A stretch of 64,000 bases of DNA from Streptomyces monomycini (GTDB taxonomy: Bacteria > Actinomycetota > Actinomycetes > Streptomycetales > Streptomycetaceae): assembly GCF_022271435.1 (NCBI RefSeq), contig NZ_JAFIQY010000001.1, positions 496,001 through 560,000 of the forward strand, written 5' to 3'. This document shows, one piece after another, positions 52,318 through 61,094 of this stretch (within the stretch, counting starts at the first letter, position 1; the number at the start of each line of letters is the position of its first letter). A model generated the notes under the pieces. That model searched no databases and was not told the origin of the DNA. It saw nothing but the letters and a program-made list of their open reading frames with translations. The position numbers were made by a program, and so were the translations under genes.

Positions 52318-54051
52318 ATGACGAAACTCCGCCAGTTCCCGTCCGGCGGCGCGATACGCGCTGCCCGAATGCGCCCCGTGGACCTCTTCATTCTCTGCGG
52401 TGTCGTCGCACTCTTTTACCTCGTGGCCCGGGTCGGGGCCAGCACCGACCAGCCTTTCCGTCCGGGAAATCCGCCGGCCGTCTCCACCGACCCCGGAAAT
52501 CTGCCGTACTACGCGGCGCGTTCCGTCCTGCGGATGTTCGCCGGACTGGTGCCCGCGGTGCTCTTCACCTTCGTGTTCGGCACCTGGGCCGCGCGGTCCC
52601 GGCGGGCCGCCAAGGTGATCGTCCCGGCGATCGACATCCTCCAGTCCGTACCGGTCCTGACCTTCCTCAGCATCACCGTCACCGGCTTCGTCGCCCTGTT
52701 CCCGCACTCCACGCTGGGCCTGGAGTGCGCCTCGGTCTTCGCCGTCTTCACCGCGCTGGTGTGGAACATGGCGCTGGCCTTCTACCAGTCGCTGGCCACC
52801 CAGCCCCGGGAGCTGGACGAGGCGGCCCGGCTGATGGGGCTCACCCGGTGGCAGCGGTTCTGGAAGCTGGACGTGCCCAGCGGCATGATCTCCCAGGTCT
52901 GGAACGGCATGATCAGCTTCGGTGCCGCCTGGTTCGCGCTCAGCGCCTCCGAGACGATCAGCGTCAACCACCGCGACAACGCCCTGCCGGGCATCGGCTC
53001 GTACGTGGCCCAGGCGCTGGACGACGGTGAAGGCGCCCGGGTCGGGCTGGCCGTCGTCGTGATGATCGTGACGGTGGTGTCGGTCAACTTCTTCTTCTGG
53101 CGGCCGCTGACGGCCTGGGCCGAGCGGTTCCGCACCGAGGAGTGCGAGATCGCCGAGCAGCCGCGCAGCTGGTTCCTGCAGCTGCTGCGCCGCTCCACCC
53201 TGCCCGGCCACCTGGCGCGCGCCCTGCGCCCGGCCGGTGAGCGGCTGGACCGTGCCATGCGGGTGCTGGGCACCGGCCGCGGAAGGCTGCGGCACGACGC
53301 CGCGCGCCGCAGGGCGGCCGACATCGCCTTCACCGTGCTCTACACCGCGGCCGTCGCGGCCATCGTGTGGAAGGCGTTCTCCTACGTTCTGGCGCACGTG
53401 CCGCTGCCGGAGATCGGCCACGACGCGCTGCTGGCCCTGGTCACCTACGGCCGGGTGCTGCTGCTGGTCGCGTTCTCGACCGTGGTGTGGGTGCCCATCG
53501 GCGCGTGGATCGGGATGAACCCCAAGGTCAACCGGATCGCCCAGCCGGTCGTCCAGGTCCTGGCGTCCTTCCCGACCAACTTCGTCTTCCCGCTCGCGGT
53601 GGTGGTACTGGGCGCCTCCGGCATCTCGCTGAACTGGGGCTGCATCGTCCTGATGGCGCTGGGCGCCCAGTGGTACGTGCTGTTCAACGTCATCGCGGGG
53701 GCCGGCGCCATCCCCGGCGACCTGCGCGAGGCCGCCGCCGACCTGGGGCTGCGCGGCTGGCTGCGCTGGCGGAAGCTGATCCTGCCGGCCGTCTTTCCCT
53801 CCTACGTCACCGGGGCGCTGACCGCGTCGGGCGGCGCCTGGAACGCCTCGATCCAGGCGGAGACCGTCAGTTACGGCACCACCACGCTCACCGCGTTCGG
53901 CATCGGCGCGTACATCCAGCAGGCCACCACCGACGGCGACTTCGCCCGCAACTTCCTCGGCGCCGTCCTGATGAGCGTCTACGTCGTCGTCATCAACCGG
54001 CTGTTCTGGCGGCGGCTGTACCGGTTCGCGATGAAGCGCTGCTCGCTGTAG
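52318..54051 (+). CDS. ABC transporter permease, two fused NitT/TauT-type modules
   Basis: A 577-residue protein containing two BPD_transp_1 permease halves. Each has its EAA loop: PRELDEAARLMGLTRWQRFWKLDVP in the first half and PGDLREAAADLGLRGWLRWRKLILP in the second. About 12 membrane spans. Fusion of both permeases means one chain replaces the usual dimer. The start ATG 52318 has only a weak site; upstream in-frame starts give unlikely, Arg/Pro-rich sequence. Followed after 71 bp by the ATPase gene. No substrate-binding protein is nearby. Confidence 0.85.
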   Translation: MTKLRQFPSGGAIRAARMRPVDLFILCGVVALFYLVARVGASTDQPFRPGNPPAVSTDPGNLPYYAARSVLRMFAGLVPAVLFTFVFGTWAARSRRAAKVIVPAIDILQSVPVLTFLSITVTGFVALFPHSTLGLECASVFAVFTALVWNMALAFYQSLATQPRELDEAARLMGLTRWQRFWKLDVPSGMISQVWNGMISFGAAWFALSASETISVNHRDNALPGIGSYVAQALDDGEGARVGLAVVVMIVTVVSVNFFFWRPLTAWAERFRTEECEIAEQPRSWFLQLLRRSTLPGHLARALRPAGERLDRAMRVLGTGRGRLRHDAARRRAADIAFTVLYTAAVAAIVWKAFSYVLAHVPLPEIGHDALLALVTYGRVLLLVAFSTVVWVPIGAWIGMNPKVNRIAQPVVQVLASFPTNFVFPLAVVVLGASGISLNWGCIVLMALGAQWYVLFNVIAGAGAIPGDLREAAADLGLRGWLRWRKLILPAVFPSYVTGALTASGGAWNASIQAETVSYGTTTLTAFGIGAYIQQATTDGDFARNFLGAVLMSVYVVVINRLFWRRLYRFAMKRCSL

Positions 54052-54122
54052 CGGTGCCCGCGGCCCGGCCACGCCCGCCCCACCATCGCCCCCTTGGCCA
54101 CTTCCCCCTTCGGAGCCTCACC

Positions 54123-55433
54123 ATGAACACCTCTGTCATCAGCGTCCGCACCCTCCGCAAGACCTTCCCCGCCCCTTCCGGCGGCGTCCTGCCGGTCCTC
54201 GACGACGTGACCTTCGACCTGTACGAGGGCGAGGTCATCGCCCTGCTCGGCAAGTCCGGCTCGGGCAAGTCGACGCTGCTGCGCCACGTCGCCGGGCTGC
54301 TCGCGCCCTCCGGCGGCACCGTCCACTACCGCGGGACGCCGGTCACCGGCCCGAACCCCGGTACGGCGATGCTGTTCCAGTCCTTCGCCCTGATGCCGTG
54401 GCTGACGGTGCAGCAGAACGTCGAACTCGGCCTCCAGGCCCGGGGCGTGCACGCCGTCGAACGGCGGGGCCGGGCGCTGCGCGCCATCGACATGGTCGGC
54501 CTGGACGGCTTCGAGAACGCCTACCCCAAGGAGCTGTCCGGCGGGATGCGGCAGCGGGTCGGTTTCGCCCGTGCCCTGGTCGTCGAGCCGGACGTGCTGC
54601 TCATGGACGAGCCGTTCTCGGCCCTGGACGTCCTGACCGCGCAGACCCTCCGCAACGAGCTGCTGGACCTGCTCGCCCACCCCGACTCCCCCACCCGTAC
54701 CGCGCTGCTGGTCACCCACTCCATCGAGGAGGCCGTCCAGCTCGCCGACCGGATCCTGGTGCTCGACACCGGCCCGGGCCGCGTCAAGGCCGAGCTGCGC
54801 GTCGCCCTGCCGCGCCCCCGTGACCGCCGCGACCCCGGCTTCGAGGCGCTGGTCGAGGACGCGTACGAAGCGCTGACCGGCCGGCGCACCATGGCCGCGC
54901 CCGACGACGCGGTCGCCCAGGACCCGCTACGGGTCGCCGGTCCGCTGCCGGACGTCTCCGTGGAAGCGCTGACCGGACTGCTGGAGTTCCTGGACACCCG
55001 CGGCGGTTCGCTGGACCTGGCGGCGCTGGGCGACGCGCTGTCGTACGAGCTCGACGACCTGATGCCGCTGGTCGAGGCGGCGCAGTTGCTCGGCTACGCC
55101 AAGGTCACCGCCAGCCGGCTGCACCTCACGACGACCGGCCGCGGCTTCGCGCGCGCCGACATCCTGCCCCGCAAGCACCTGTTCGCGGCCGCCGCGCTCG
55201 CCAACGTCCCGCTCATCGCCACCATCCGCACGCTCCTGCTGGCTTCGGCGGGCGGCCGGCTGCGCGAGCCGTACCTGGTCGGCCGGCTCTGCGGCCACGT
55301 CCCCGAGCACGCCGCCCGCCGGCAGCTGGCCACGGCGGTCACCTGGGGCCGCTACGCCGAGCTGTACGAGTACGACGCCGACGACCGGGTCCTGCTGCTG
55401 CCCGCCGAACACCGCCCCGCGAACGCCGCCTAG
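54123..55433 (+). CDS. ABC transporter ATPase with C-terminal AAA-associated domain
   Basis: A 436-residue ATPase of the nitrate/sulfonate/taurine group. Walker A LLGKSGSGKSTLLRHVAG, signature LSGGMRQRVGFARALVVEPD, Walker B VLLMDEPFSALD and H-loop VTHSIEEAVQLADR are all intact. After ~260 residues comes an extra domain (LTGLLEFLDTRGGSLDLAAL, LGYAKVTASRLHLTTTGRGFA, ILPRKHLFAAAAL), the AAA-associated C-terminal domain seen in transporters with fused permeases. Probably senses a cytoplasmic ligand. Confidence 0.9.
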   Translation: MNTSVISVRTLRKTFPAPSGGVLPVLDDVTFDLYEGEVIALLGKSGSGKSTLLRHVAGLLAPSGGTVHYRGTPVTGPNPGTAMLFQSFALMPWLTVQQNVELGLQARGVHAVERRGRALRAIDMVGLDGFENAYPKELSGGMRQRVGFARALVVEPDVLLMDEPFSALDVLTAQTLRNELLDLLAHPDSPTRTALLVTHSIEEAVQLADRILVLDTGPGRVKAELRVALPRPRDRRDPGFEALVEDAYEALTGRRTMAAPDDAVAQDPLRVAGPLPDVSVEALTGLLEFLDTRGGSLDLAALGDALSYELDDLMPLVEAAQLLGYAKVTASRLHLTTTGRGFARADILPRKHLFAAAALANVPLIATIRTLLLASAGGRLREPYLVGRLCGHVPEHAARRQLATAVTWGRYAELYEYDADDRVLLLPAEHRPANAA

Positions 55434-55530
55434 ACACCCGGACGCCCAGGACGCCAGGGCCGTCAGGCGGTCGCGTCCCGGGCCGACGGGAGCTGTCATC
55501 CGCGAACGGCCGTACCCGAGGAGAAACACC

Positions 55531-55785
55531 ATGCGTCAGCCCCACCCCCAGCGCGAGACCGCACCCGGCTCGTCCGGACACCCCGCCGGCGTGGCGGAGG
55601 GCGTCCGCGTCCTGCTCGCCGTGGCCGTCCTCCCGGCGGTGGTGGTGGCCGCCGTCGCCCTGTCCCCGCCGGCCGCCACCCGGCTGATCTGCGCGGGGCT
55701 CCTGGGGGCCGGCTGCACCGCCGTCGGGTTCGCCGTCGCGGGCTGGCGCTGCCTCTCGCGCCGTACGGACGGACGGCGTCGGTGA
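55531..55785 (+). CDS. Small two-span membrane protein
   Basis: An 84-residue protein with two hydrophobic helices (VLLAVAVLPAVVVAAVALS; AGLLGAGCTAVGFAVAGWRC) and basic tail. GAGGAGAAA precedes the ATG. It overlaps the next gene by 4 bases; the pair probably works together at the membrane. Unknown family. Confidence 0.6.
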   Translation: MRQPHPQRETAPGSSGHPAGVAEGVRVLLAVAVLPAVVVAAVALSPPAATRLICAGLLGAGCTAVGFAVAGWRCLSRRTDGRRR

Positions 55786-56741
55786 ACCGGTGGCGGGGGC
55801 CGGTACGGCCATCCGGCGCCCGGCGGCCCGGCCTCCGGATGGCCGTACCGGCCCTGCTCCTCGCCGCTCTGCTGGCCTTCCCCGGCCTGCTGCCCAACAC
55901 GCCCGGACATCTGGGCAGCCTGGTCGAGACCGCGCTGCCCTGGTTCGGCGCCGCGGTCCCGGTCCTGCTCGGGTGGGCGGCGCTGCGCCGCTCCGTGGTG
56001 GGGATGGCCGCGGCGCTGGTGCCCGCGGTGGTGTGGGCCTGCCAGTTCCTGCCGGGGTACCTCCCGGGAGGCGACGACGCGCGGGCCGACTTCCACGTCC
56101 TGACGTACAACGTCGGCGGCGAGCGCACCTCCCCCGCCGACGTCGCCCGGCAGGTGGCCGGCACGGGCGCCGACGTGGTGGCGCTGGAGAAGGTCCCGGC
56201 GTCCGCCCTGCCCGCGTACGAGAAGGCGCTCGGCGCGGCCTACCCCCACCACACCACGGCGAACACCCTGGGCCTGTGGTCGCGTTACCCGGTGGGCGAG
56301 GTGACGCCCCTGGACCTGGGCGGTGCCTGGCCGCACGCGATACGGGCCGTGGTCCGCACCCCCGGAGGCGACACCGCCTTCTACGCGGTGCGCCTGCCGT
56401 CCGTACGGGTCCGTGCCGACGCGGGCTTCACCATAGGGGCGCGGGACCGCAGCGCGGCCGACCTGGCGTCCCGGATCGGCGCTGACCGGGCCGCGCGCGT
56501 GGTGCTGCTGGGCGACCTGAACGGCAGCCTGCGCGACCGGGGCCTGGCGCCGCTGGCCCGGCAGCTCGCCTCCACCCAGCGCGACGCCGGGCGGGGCCCC
56601 GGTTTCACCTGGCCCGCGGCGTTCCCGCTCGTCCGCATCGACCACGTCCTGGTCCGCGGGCTGCGCGCCACCGGGGCCGCCGTGCTCCCGGACCGCGTGG
56701 GCAGCGACCACCGGCCGGTGCTGGTGGGGCTGCGTGGGTGA
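55782..56741 (+). CDS. VanJ-like membrane endonuclease/exonuclease/phosphatase-fold protein
   Basis: A 319-residue protein with three N-terminal spans and a C-terminal EEP domain, the layout of VanJ, a teicoplanin-resistance protein thought to act on undecaprenyl phosphates. Conserved: Asn110 (LTYN), LLGDLNGS (Asp245, Asn247), IDHVLV (Asp287/His288) and GSDHRPV. Two usual residues differ: the metal-binding Glu of LQE becomes Lys137 (ALEKV, with Glu shifted by one) and the His of the VHLPS strand is Arg204 (AVRLPS). It may be altered in activity. Confidence 0.75.
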   Translation: MNRWRGPVRPSGARRPGLRMAVPALLLAALLAFPGLLPNTPGHLGSLVETALPWFGAAVPVLLGWAALRRSVVGMAAALVPAVVWACQFLPGYLPGGDDARADFHVLTYNVGGERTSPADVARQVAGTGADVVALEKVPASALPAYEKALGAAYPHHTTANTLGLWSRYPVGEVTPLDLGGAWPHAIRAVVRTPGGDTAFYAVRLPSVRVRADAGFTIGARDRSAADLASRIGADRAARVVLLGDLNGSLRDRGLAPLARQLASTQRDAGRGPGFTWPAAFPLVRIDHVLVRGLRATGAAVLPDRVGSDHRPVLVGLRG

Positions 56742-56814
56742 GCACGGGGTTTGTCCGAGCGGGGCACCGGACACCCAGTGTGCGTACGTTCGAAACGATC
56801 TCCAGGAGGCGTCC

Positions 56815-57144
56815 ATGACAGCGCAGATCGACGACGGGCTGTGGGACGAGTTCCACAAGGCCGTCAACATGACCTCGCGTGAGCTGCGGGAATGGCTGAG
56901 CGTCGAGTCCGCGGGCGAGAACAGCGAGGAGGTGCCCGACCGGGCCGGGCGGCCCCTGGGGCGGCAGGTGCTGGAGATCCTGGGCAAGCGCCGTACCGAC
57001 CTCACCGGGAACGACGCCGAGGCGATGCGCCGCGTCGTGGAGATCGTCGGCAGCCAGCACCCGGAGGGCACGGACCCGAAGGCCGGGGGCGCGGACTGGC
57101 GGCACGGCCTGATGGACATCGGCCACGACCCGCTGAAGGAGTGA
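56815..57144 (+). CDS. DUF3140 protein
   Basis: A 109-residue cytoplasmic protein opening with LWDEFHKAVNMTSRELREWL, then RPLGRQVLEILGKRRTDLT and a tail WRHGLMDIGHDPLK, the DUF3140 signature. These proteins are thought to bind DNA or act in stress but have no proven role. CAGGAGG precedes the ATG. Confidence 0.88.
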   Translation: MTAQIDDGLWDEFHKAVNMTSRELREWLSVESAGENSEEVPDRAGRPLGRQVLEILGKRRTDLTGNDAEAMRRVVEIVGSQHPEGTDPKAGGADWRHGLMDIGHDPLKE

Positions 57145-57151
57145 GCACCGG

Positions 57152-57270
57152 GCCGTACCGGCTGCACGGCGGTTCCGTGCCGGGCGCTCGTCCCGTACCG
57201 GGCGGCTGCCCCGTGCCGGGCGGCGTGCGGCCCGTACCGGACTGCTGTCCCGTACCGGGCGGCCCGTACG
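57152..57270. repeat. Degenerate CCGT(A/G)CCGGGCGG repeats
   Basis: At least six imperfect copies of CCGTACCGGGCGG or CCGTGCCGGGCGG fill the convergent gap between DUF3140 and the PucR gene, at irregular 14-22 base spacing. They may fold as a terminator cluster. Confidence 0.55.
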
Positions 57271-57272
57271 GC

Positions 57273-58478
57273 TCAGCCCCGTAGCGCCCGGGTGCGCAGC
57301 GCCAGCAGTGCCCCGAAGCGGAATCCGGGGTCGGCGAGCCGGCCGTCGAAGAGCGCGTCCAGCTGCCGCAGGCGCTTGCGTGCCGTCTGCGGGTGGATGC
57401 CGAGGGTCTGCGCGACCTCGGGGGCGGTGCGGCCCCAGGACATCAGGAGCGCTTCGAGCGTCTCCGCCAGCCGTGCCGCCCGGCCCGCGGGCAGCCCGTC
57501 CAGGACACCGAGCATCCGGTCCTCCAGCAGGCGCCCGATGTGCGCGCCGCCGAGCAGGTGGACGTCGGCCAGCCGGTCGCCGACGATCAAAAGCTCGCCG
57601 TCCGGCGCGCCCGTGTCCCGGTGATGGTTCAGCGCGAGCCGTACGCAGAGGAGGGACACCCAGGCGTCCTGCGGCGCGACGGCCGGCCCGAGCGCCGCGG
57701 TGCGGCCGCGTACCGCGGCGCGTACCTCCTCGGTCCCGGCGGGGCCGCCGCCGGGCGGCTCCGGGAGGACCGCCACGAGGTCGGCGCCGCGCGGCACCAC
57801 CAGCGCGTCCGGCCACGGCACGGTGCCGCGGCTGCCCGCCGCGCCGCGGACGACGAGGCAGGCAACCTTGGCGGGCAGCGGCCAGCGGGCCCGCGCCGCG
57901 AGGGTTCCGAGCGGTTCGCGCGGTGTGCCGTGCGGCTGTTCCAGCAGCGCCTGTGCCAGGGCCCGCCGGTTGCGCTGGACCTCGCCCTCCGCGTGGGCCT
58001 GGGCGGCGACGAAGCCCTTGACCGCCTCGTTGGACAGGGCGTTGATGTGGGTCAGTACGGCTTCGTGCAGCGGCAGGACGATCTCGGTGGGCAGCGACGC
58101 CGTACGGGCGATCTCGGCGTAACGGCGGCCGCCCACCCGCGCGCCGACCCGGAAGGCGGCCTGAAGGCCGTCCGTGGTGCGCCCGTTGCGGAACTCCACG
58201 CGCCCCAGGTGGCGGAAGTGCCGTACGTGGTGGTCCTGTGAGCTCTCCGGGGCCTCCGTCAGCTCCGCGAACTGGCGCATCGCGCGGCACGCCGAAGCGA
58301 CCAGATCCCGGCCCACGGAGGAGTCGAGCGGGCGCCGGTAGGCGGGCACCTCCTGGCGGATGGCCTCGACCATCGACGCGGCGATGGCGTCGATCCGCGG
58401 CCGTAGCAACGCGCCGAACGCCGCGGGCAGTTCGTGCCAGGGGCCGCGCGCGAACGTGTCACCCGGCGGCTGGTGCAT
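57273..58478 (-). CDS. PucR-family transcriptional regulator
   Basis: A 401-residue regulator with a C-terminal PucR/CdaR HTH (LMSWGRTAPEVAQTLGIHPQTARKRLRQL) and an N-terminal helical region (IDAIAASMVEAIRQEVPAYRR; AFRVGARVGGRRYAEIA) of the kind found in Streptomyces PucR-type proteins. The binding ligand is unknown. GGAGGAGG precedes ATG 58478. Divergent from the lipase gene, which it may control. Confidence 0.85.
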   Translation of the reverse strand: MHQPPGDTFARGPWHELPAAFGALLRPRIDAIAASMVEAIRQEVPAYRRPLDSSVGRDLVASACRAMRQFAELTEAPESSQDHHVRHFRHLGRVEFRNGRTTDGLQAAFRVGARVGGRRYAEIARTASLPTEIVLPLHEAVLTHINALSNEAVKGFVAAQAHAEGEVQRNRRALAQALLEQPHGTPREPLGTLAARARWPLPAKVACLVVRGAAGSRGTVPWPDALVVPRGADLVAVLPEPPGGGPAGTEEVRAAVRGRTAALGPAVAPQDAWVSLLCVRLALNHHRDTGAPDGELLIVGDRLADVHLLGGAHIGRLLEDRMLGVLDGLPAGRAARLAETLEALLMSWGRTAPEVAQTLGIHPQTARKRLRQLDALFDGRLADPGFRFGALLALRTRALRG

Positions 58479-58842
58479 CGCGGGCCTCCTCCGGACCGTG
58501 GGCGGCGGGACACGCATGTCCCCGGGCCGGGATCGTGCCCTCTCCCGGCCCCGCCGGTCCAGCCTTGTGCGGGCAGCGCACGTGCCGTACCGCCTCCGGC
58601 CCCCTGTGCGGAGGCTGTGGCGGCTGACCCGGCGCTGCACGAAAGTGTCACGCAGGTGACACCTTTCCCCTCTCCTCACCGTTTTCCCTGGTGCCACCGG
58701 CCGTACGGCGCGAACGTGGCCTCGACGTTACGAGCCGGTAGCCTCCGGGCGCCGCCCGCACGCACCACGCGGTCCCGGTCCGGCGCCGTGGCGTCCGCCC
58801 TTGTGGCGCCCGTACCGAACCACGGCATGAGGAGAACAACTG
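58479..58842. other. Divergent region between PucR regulator and lipase
   Basis: 364 bp with no gene I can support. GTGTCACGCAGGTGACAC at 58644-58661 is a dyad (GTGTCAC-N4-GTGACAC) in mid-region and a candidate PucR-type or other operator. Confidence 0.45.
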
Positions 58843-59898
58843 ATGCGCAGCAACGGGACCATGCGCGCAAGACACCGGCGACGGCCGCTCGCCGCGCTGA
58901 CCGGGCTCGCGGTGGCGGCCGGCCTGGTACTGGCCGGAGCGACCGCGGCACCCGCGACGGCACGGACGGCGGCCGAGGCACCGGGCGGCCGGGCCGCGGC
59001 GACCACGCCGACCGCTCCGGCCGTTCAAGCACCGGCGGACCGAGCAGTAGTGCCCGACACGGCCGCCTCGGGCACTTCCACGGCCGCCGACCCGGTCGGC
59101 CCCCCGCAGAGCAACTTCCTGTCCGCCTTCCTCTACTCCACGACCCGGCCCACCGCCCTGCCCACCGGCGCCAACGACTGGACGTGCAAGCCGGGCCGGG
59201 CGCACCCCCGCCCGGTCGTCCTCGTCCACGGCACCTTCGAGAACCGGTACGCCAACTGGGCCGCCCTCTCCCCCAAGCTCAAGGACGACGGGTACTGCGT
59301 CTTCGCCCTCAACTACGGCGGGACCACGGGCCCGGTGCTCGGTACCGGCGACATCGCCGCCTCGGCGGGGCAGCTCGCCGCGTTCGTCGACCGGGTGCGG
59401 GCGGCGACCGGCACGGACAAGGTAGACATCGTCGGGCACTCGCAGGGCGGCATGATGCCGCGGCACTACATCAAGAACCTCGGCGGGGCGGCGAAGGTCG
59501 CCCGGCTGGTGGCCGTCGTCCCGTCCAACCACGGCACCTCGCTCCTCGGCCTCGGCCTGCTGGCCCGGCTGGTCCCCGGCGCGGACGTCGTCGTCGGCGC
59601 GGCCTGTCCCGCCTGCGAGCAGCAGATCGTCGGCTCGCGCTTCCTGAAAGAGCTGAACGCGGGTGGCGAGACCGATCCGGCCGTCGACTACACGGTGATC
59701 GCCACCTGGTACGACGAGGTCGTGACCCCGTACACCTCGGCGTTCCTGGCACCGGCCCGCAACGTCAGCAACCAGACGATCCAGAGCCACTGTCTCGTCA
59801 ACACCACCGCCCACATCAACATCACCTACGACCGGACGGCGACCCGCCTCGTCCAGAACGCCCTCGACCCGGCCCACGCGCAGCGCCCCACCTGCTGA
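58843..59898 (+). CDS. Secreted lipase/esterase (LipA-like alpha/beta hydrolase)
   Basis: A 351-residue exported triacylglycerol lipase. Signal peptide to about residue 40, then a Thr/Ala/Pro-rich stretch. Catalytic domain: VVLVHGTFENRYANW (oxyanion hole), nucleophile Ser200 in VDIVGHSQGGMMPRHY, and later Asp/His in the C-terminal third (NTTAHINITYDR). Four to six cysteines suggest disulfides. GAGGAGAAC precedes the ATG. Confidence 0.9.
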   Translation: MRSNGTMRARHRRRPLAALTGLAVAAGLVLAGATAAPATARTAAEAPGGRAAATTPTAPAVQAPADRAVVPDTAASGTSTAADPVGPPQSNFLSAFLYSTTRPTALPTGANDWTCKPGRAHPRPVVLVHGTFENRYANWAALSPKLKDDGYCVFALNYGGTTGPVLGTGDIAASAGQLAAFVDRVRAATGTDKVDIVGHSQGGMMPRHYIKNLGGAAKVARLVAVVPSNHGTSLLGLGLLARLVPGADVVVGAACPACEQQIVGSRFLKELNAGGETDPAVDYTVIATWYDEVVTPYTSAFLAPARNVSNQTIQSHCLVNTTAHINITYDRTATRLVQNALDPAHAQRPTC

Positions 59899-60010
59899 GA
59901 CGGTACGGCCCCGGCGGGCGGGCAGGTGCACGGCCGCCTGCCCGCCGGGGCTCCGGGGGCCGGGCAGGCCGGTGGTCGGCACGGGCCGCGAAGGCTGGCA
60001 GTATCGAGGG

Positions 60011-60715
60011 ATGGCAGAACAGATCACAGCCGCGTGCGACGGGGCGTCGAAAGGGAACCCCGGGCCCGCGGCCTGGGCATGGGTCGTCGGGGACGGCGCG
60101 GGGACGGTGGAGCGCTGGGCGGCCGGCCCGCTGGGGACCGCGACCAACAACGTGGCGGAACTGACCGCGCTGCGGGAGCTGTTGGCGGCCACCGACCCCG
60201 CCGTACCGCTCCAGGTGCGGATGGACTCGCAGTACGCGATGAAGGCGGTCACGACGTGGCTGCCGGGGTGGCGCAAGAAGGGCTGGAAGACCGCGGCGGG
60301 CAAGCCGGTGGCCAACCGTGACCTGATCGTCGGCATCGACGAGCTGCTCACCGGGCGGGCGGTGGAGTTCGTCTACGTACCGGCCCACCAGGTCGACGGC
60401 GACCCGCTGAACGCGGCGGCGGACGGCGCCGCCAGCGACACCGCGCGCAGCCAGCAGGCCATCGGCAGCGCCCAGGGCTCCGCGCTCCCGGCGCCGGAAC
60501 CGGCCGGCGCGGCCTCCGGCGGGCGCCCCCGGCAGTCGTCGGCCGCCCGCGTCCCGTCCGCGCGGGCGGGCAAGAGCACGCGGCCGCGGGGCGGTTCCGT
60601 CAAGGCGCGGTTCCCGGGTCAGTGCCGGTGCGGACAGTCGTACGGCAAGGGCGAGACGATCGCGAAGAATCCGGACGGGTGGGGTCATCCCGCGTGCGCC
60701 GGAGCGGCCGGATAG
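60011..60715 (+). CDS. RNase H-family protein with C-terminal cysteine-rich tail
   Basis: A 234-residue protein. The RNase HI core shows ACDGASKGNPGPAAWAWV (first Asp), NNVAELTALRELL (Glu), MDSQYAMKAVTTWLPGWRKKGW (second Asp) and PAHQVDGDPLNAAADGAA (His and last Asp). It degrades RNA in RNA:DNA hybrids. After a basic, Ala/Pro-rich linker a small C-terminal unit, FPGQCRCGQSYGKGE to WGHPAC, looks like a zinc-binding or PARP-type finger. Start ATG 60011 fits the family N-terminus. Confidence 0.85.
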   Translation: MAEQITAACDGASKGNPGPAAWAWVVGDGAGTVERWAAGPLGTATNNVAELTALRELLAATDPAVPLQVRMDSQYAMKAVTTWLPGWRKKGWKTAAGKPVANRDLIVGIDELLTGRAVEFVYVPAHQVDGDPLNAAADGAASDTARSQQAIGSAQGSALPAPEPAGAASGGRPRQSSAARVPSARAGKSTRPRGGSVKARFPGQCRCGQSYGKGETIAKNPDGWGHPACAGAAG

Positions 60716-60724
60716 CACCGTACG

Positions 60725-60761
60725 CGCCGCCGCCCCGCGGAAGACCCGCGGGGCGGCGGCG
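60725..60761. terminator. 16-bp stem terminator after RNase H gene
   Basis: CGCCGCCGCCCCGCGG (60725-60740) and its exact complement at 60746-60761 form a 16-bp stem with loop AAGAC, 9 bases past the RNase H stop. Confidence 0.8.
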
Positions 60762-61094
60762 TCCTCCATGGCCCTCCGATCGACTTTCGGAAGGGCATTC
60801 GGGATGACCCCCGGCCGCCTCCGGAGAACGCGGCGCCGCTCGGCGGAACATCGCCGCACTCGGCGGAAACGCACGGAAAACAGGAGCAGGACGGCCCGTT
60901 TTCCGCATTCCCATCATCTTTCCAAAAGCTCATCCTATTTACCGACGAAAACGTTTCAGCACCAGCACAGCCCTCACCACGCATACCTCGTACGGGTGAA
61001 GTACGCGCCTGTTGGCGCCGACGTACTCCACCAGGACGGCTTATCAGTGGAATCCTTTCTGCCGTGATCAGGGAGCTGCCATTCGGGGAGCCCC
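60762..61094. other. AT-rich intergenic region upstream of secreted protein
   Basis: 333 bp without a gene. The part 60895-60960 is clearly less GC-rich than its neighbours and may hold a promoter. A hairpin GTGAAGTAC-GCGCC / GGCGC-GTACTCCAC (60996-61031, loop TGTT, 4-base bulge) lies ~65 bp before the next start. Confidence 0.4.

Noticed and set aside
57152..57270. Possible CRISPR-like array
   Set aside because: Repeats are short, imperfect and irregularly spaced with no unique spacers and no cas genes nearby.
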